From an uncultured Anaerolineales bacterium (GTDB taxonomy: Bacteria > Chloroflexota > Anaerolineae > Anaerolineales > Villigracilaceae): DNA of 5,011 nt. Within the stretch, counting starts at the first letter, position 1. Each line of letters starts with the position of its first letter. The notes under the pieces were generated by a model. That model was not told the origin of the DNA. It did no database searches and saw only the letters and a list, made by a program, of their open reading frames with translations. Location: positions 1 to 5,011 of the forward strand of contig CALFXA010000208.1 in NCBI GenBank assembly GCA_937928015.1, in the 5' to 3' direction. The position numbers and the translations under genes are program-made. This document shows positions 4,857 through 5,011 of this stretch, piece after piece.

Positions 4857-4892
4857 AAAAGCAGGGACAACCGTCAGATTGTCCCTGCTTTT
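4857..4892 (-). terminator. Intrinsic terminator of the right-edge gene
   Basis: A perfect 14-bp stem pairs 4857-4870 with 4879-4892 around an 8-nt loop. On the minus strand the 3' arm ends in five T followed by GATTT. It sits 16 nt after the stop codon of the gene entering from the right and just upstream of the next promoter. The pairing A tract means it could also stop transcription from the plus strand, but no plus-strand gene is near. Confidence 0.88.
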
Positions 4893-4908
4893 GCTTGATC
4901 TCGCCTCG

Positions 4909-5011
4909 TCAATAGGGTTTGGCCAGTAGATCGTCGAGGACGGCCTTCGAACTGTCGTCGATGACCGCATGTTGGCTGCCGCCGTGGGCGTCCATGGTGA
5001 CCACCACGGGG
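4909..5011 (-). CDS. C-terminal end of an unrecognised protein; runs off right edge
   Basis: The last 33 codons and a TGA stop (4909-4911) are visible on the minus strand. The encoded peptide begins PVVVTMDAHGGSQHAVIDD and ends LAKPY. The beta-strand-like VVVT followed by D-A-H-G-G-S looks like part of a folded enzyme domain, but I cannot assign a family from so few residues. Support for coding comes from the intrinsic terminator directly after the stop and from the same strand and codon character as the genes downstream. Its 5' part lies beyond the window. Confidence 0.6.
   Translation of the reverse strand, partial: PVVVTMDAHGGSQHAVIDDSSKAVLDDLLAKPY

Noticed and set aside
4808..4870. Longer start for the quinate-dehydrogenase-like protein at 4870
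   Set aside because: The extra 21 codons would cover the -10 box and the terminator stem; the ATG at 4807 has a GGAGG upstream and matches the family's usual N-terminus as I recall it.
1..5011. CRISPR array, tRNA, rRNA, insertion sequence or attachment site
   Set aside because: No regularly spaced repeats, no cloverleaf or rRNA-like sequence, no transposase reading frame and no terminal repeats were seen on either strand.

Overview
The window is a stretch of about 60% GC bacterial chromosome. It has short intergenic gaps, strong intrinsic terminators and clear Shine-Dalgarno sites. The likely source is a Chloroflexota bacterium, probably of the Anaerolineae. This rests on the Pro/Thr-linker lipoprotein and on a quinate-dehydrogenase-annotated family that I recall from that phylum. 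The taxonomic call is inference and was not tested by any search.

Layout from left to right. (1) Positions 1-244, minus strand: 5' part of a lipoprotein gene running off the left edge. It encodes a lipobox signal, a Pro/Thr linker and the start of a possible BMP-like periplasmic binding domain. (2) Positions 353-727, minus: a compact Hsp20 small heat-shock protein followed by an intrinsic terminator. (3) Positions 845-2142, plus: a likely two-gene operon of a membrane-anchored M23 (LytM-type) metallopeptidase and a short-chain dehydrogenase/reductase-like protein. The latter lacks the catalytic lysine and the usual C-terminal part. The M23 start sits where its promoter would place the transcript 5' end, so the message may be leaderless. 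(4) Positions 2147-2179: a strong hairpin between convergent genes. (5) Positions 2204-2761, minus: a PAP2-family membrane phosphatase. (6) Positions 2775-2812: a perfect 15-bp inverted repeat that is probably a terminator. (7) Positions 2828-4807, minus: a tight two-gene unit. The first gene encodes a conserved protein of the family usually labelled quinate 5-dehydrogenase. The second encodes a MobA-like nucleotidyltransferase with a divergent nucleotide-binding loop and a histone-H1-like Lys/Ala/Pro tail of about 85 residues. (8) Positions 4857-4892: a terminator that closes the gene entering from the right edge (4909-5011, minus).

Most of the window is ordinary housekeeping or envelope content: chaperone, envelope peptidase and lipid phosphatase. 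The nucleotidyltransferase/'quinate dehydrogenase-like' pair is the most likely place for undescribed biology, because neither protein has a substrate that can be read from sequence and their coupling suggests a shared pathway. No CRISPR array, tRNA, rRNA, insertion sequence or attachment site was seen.
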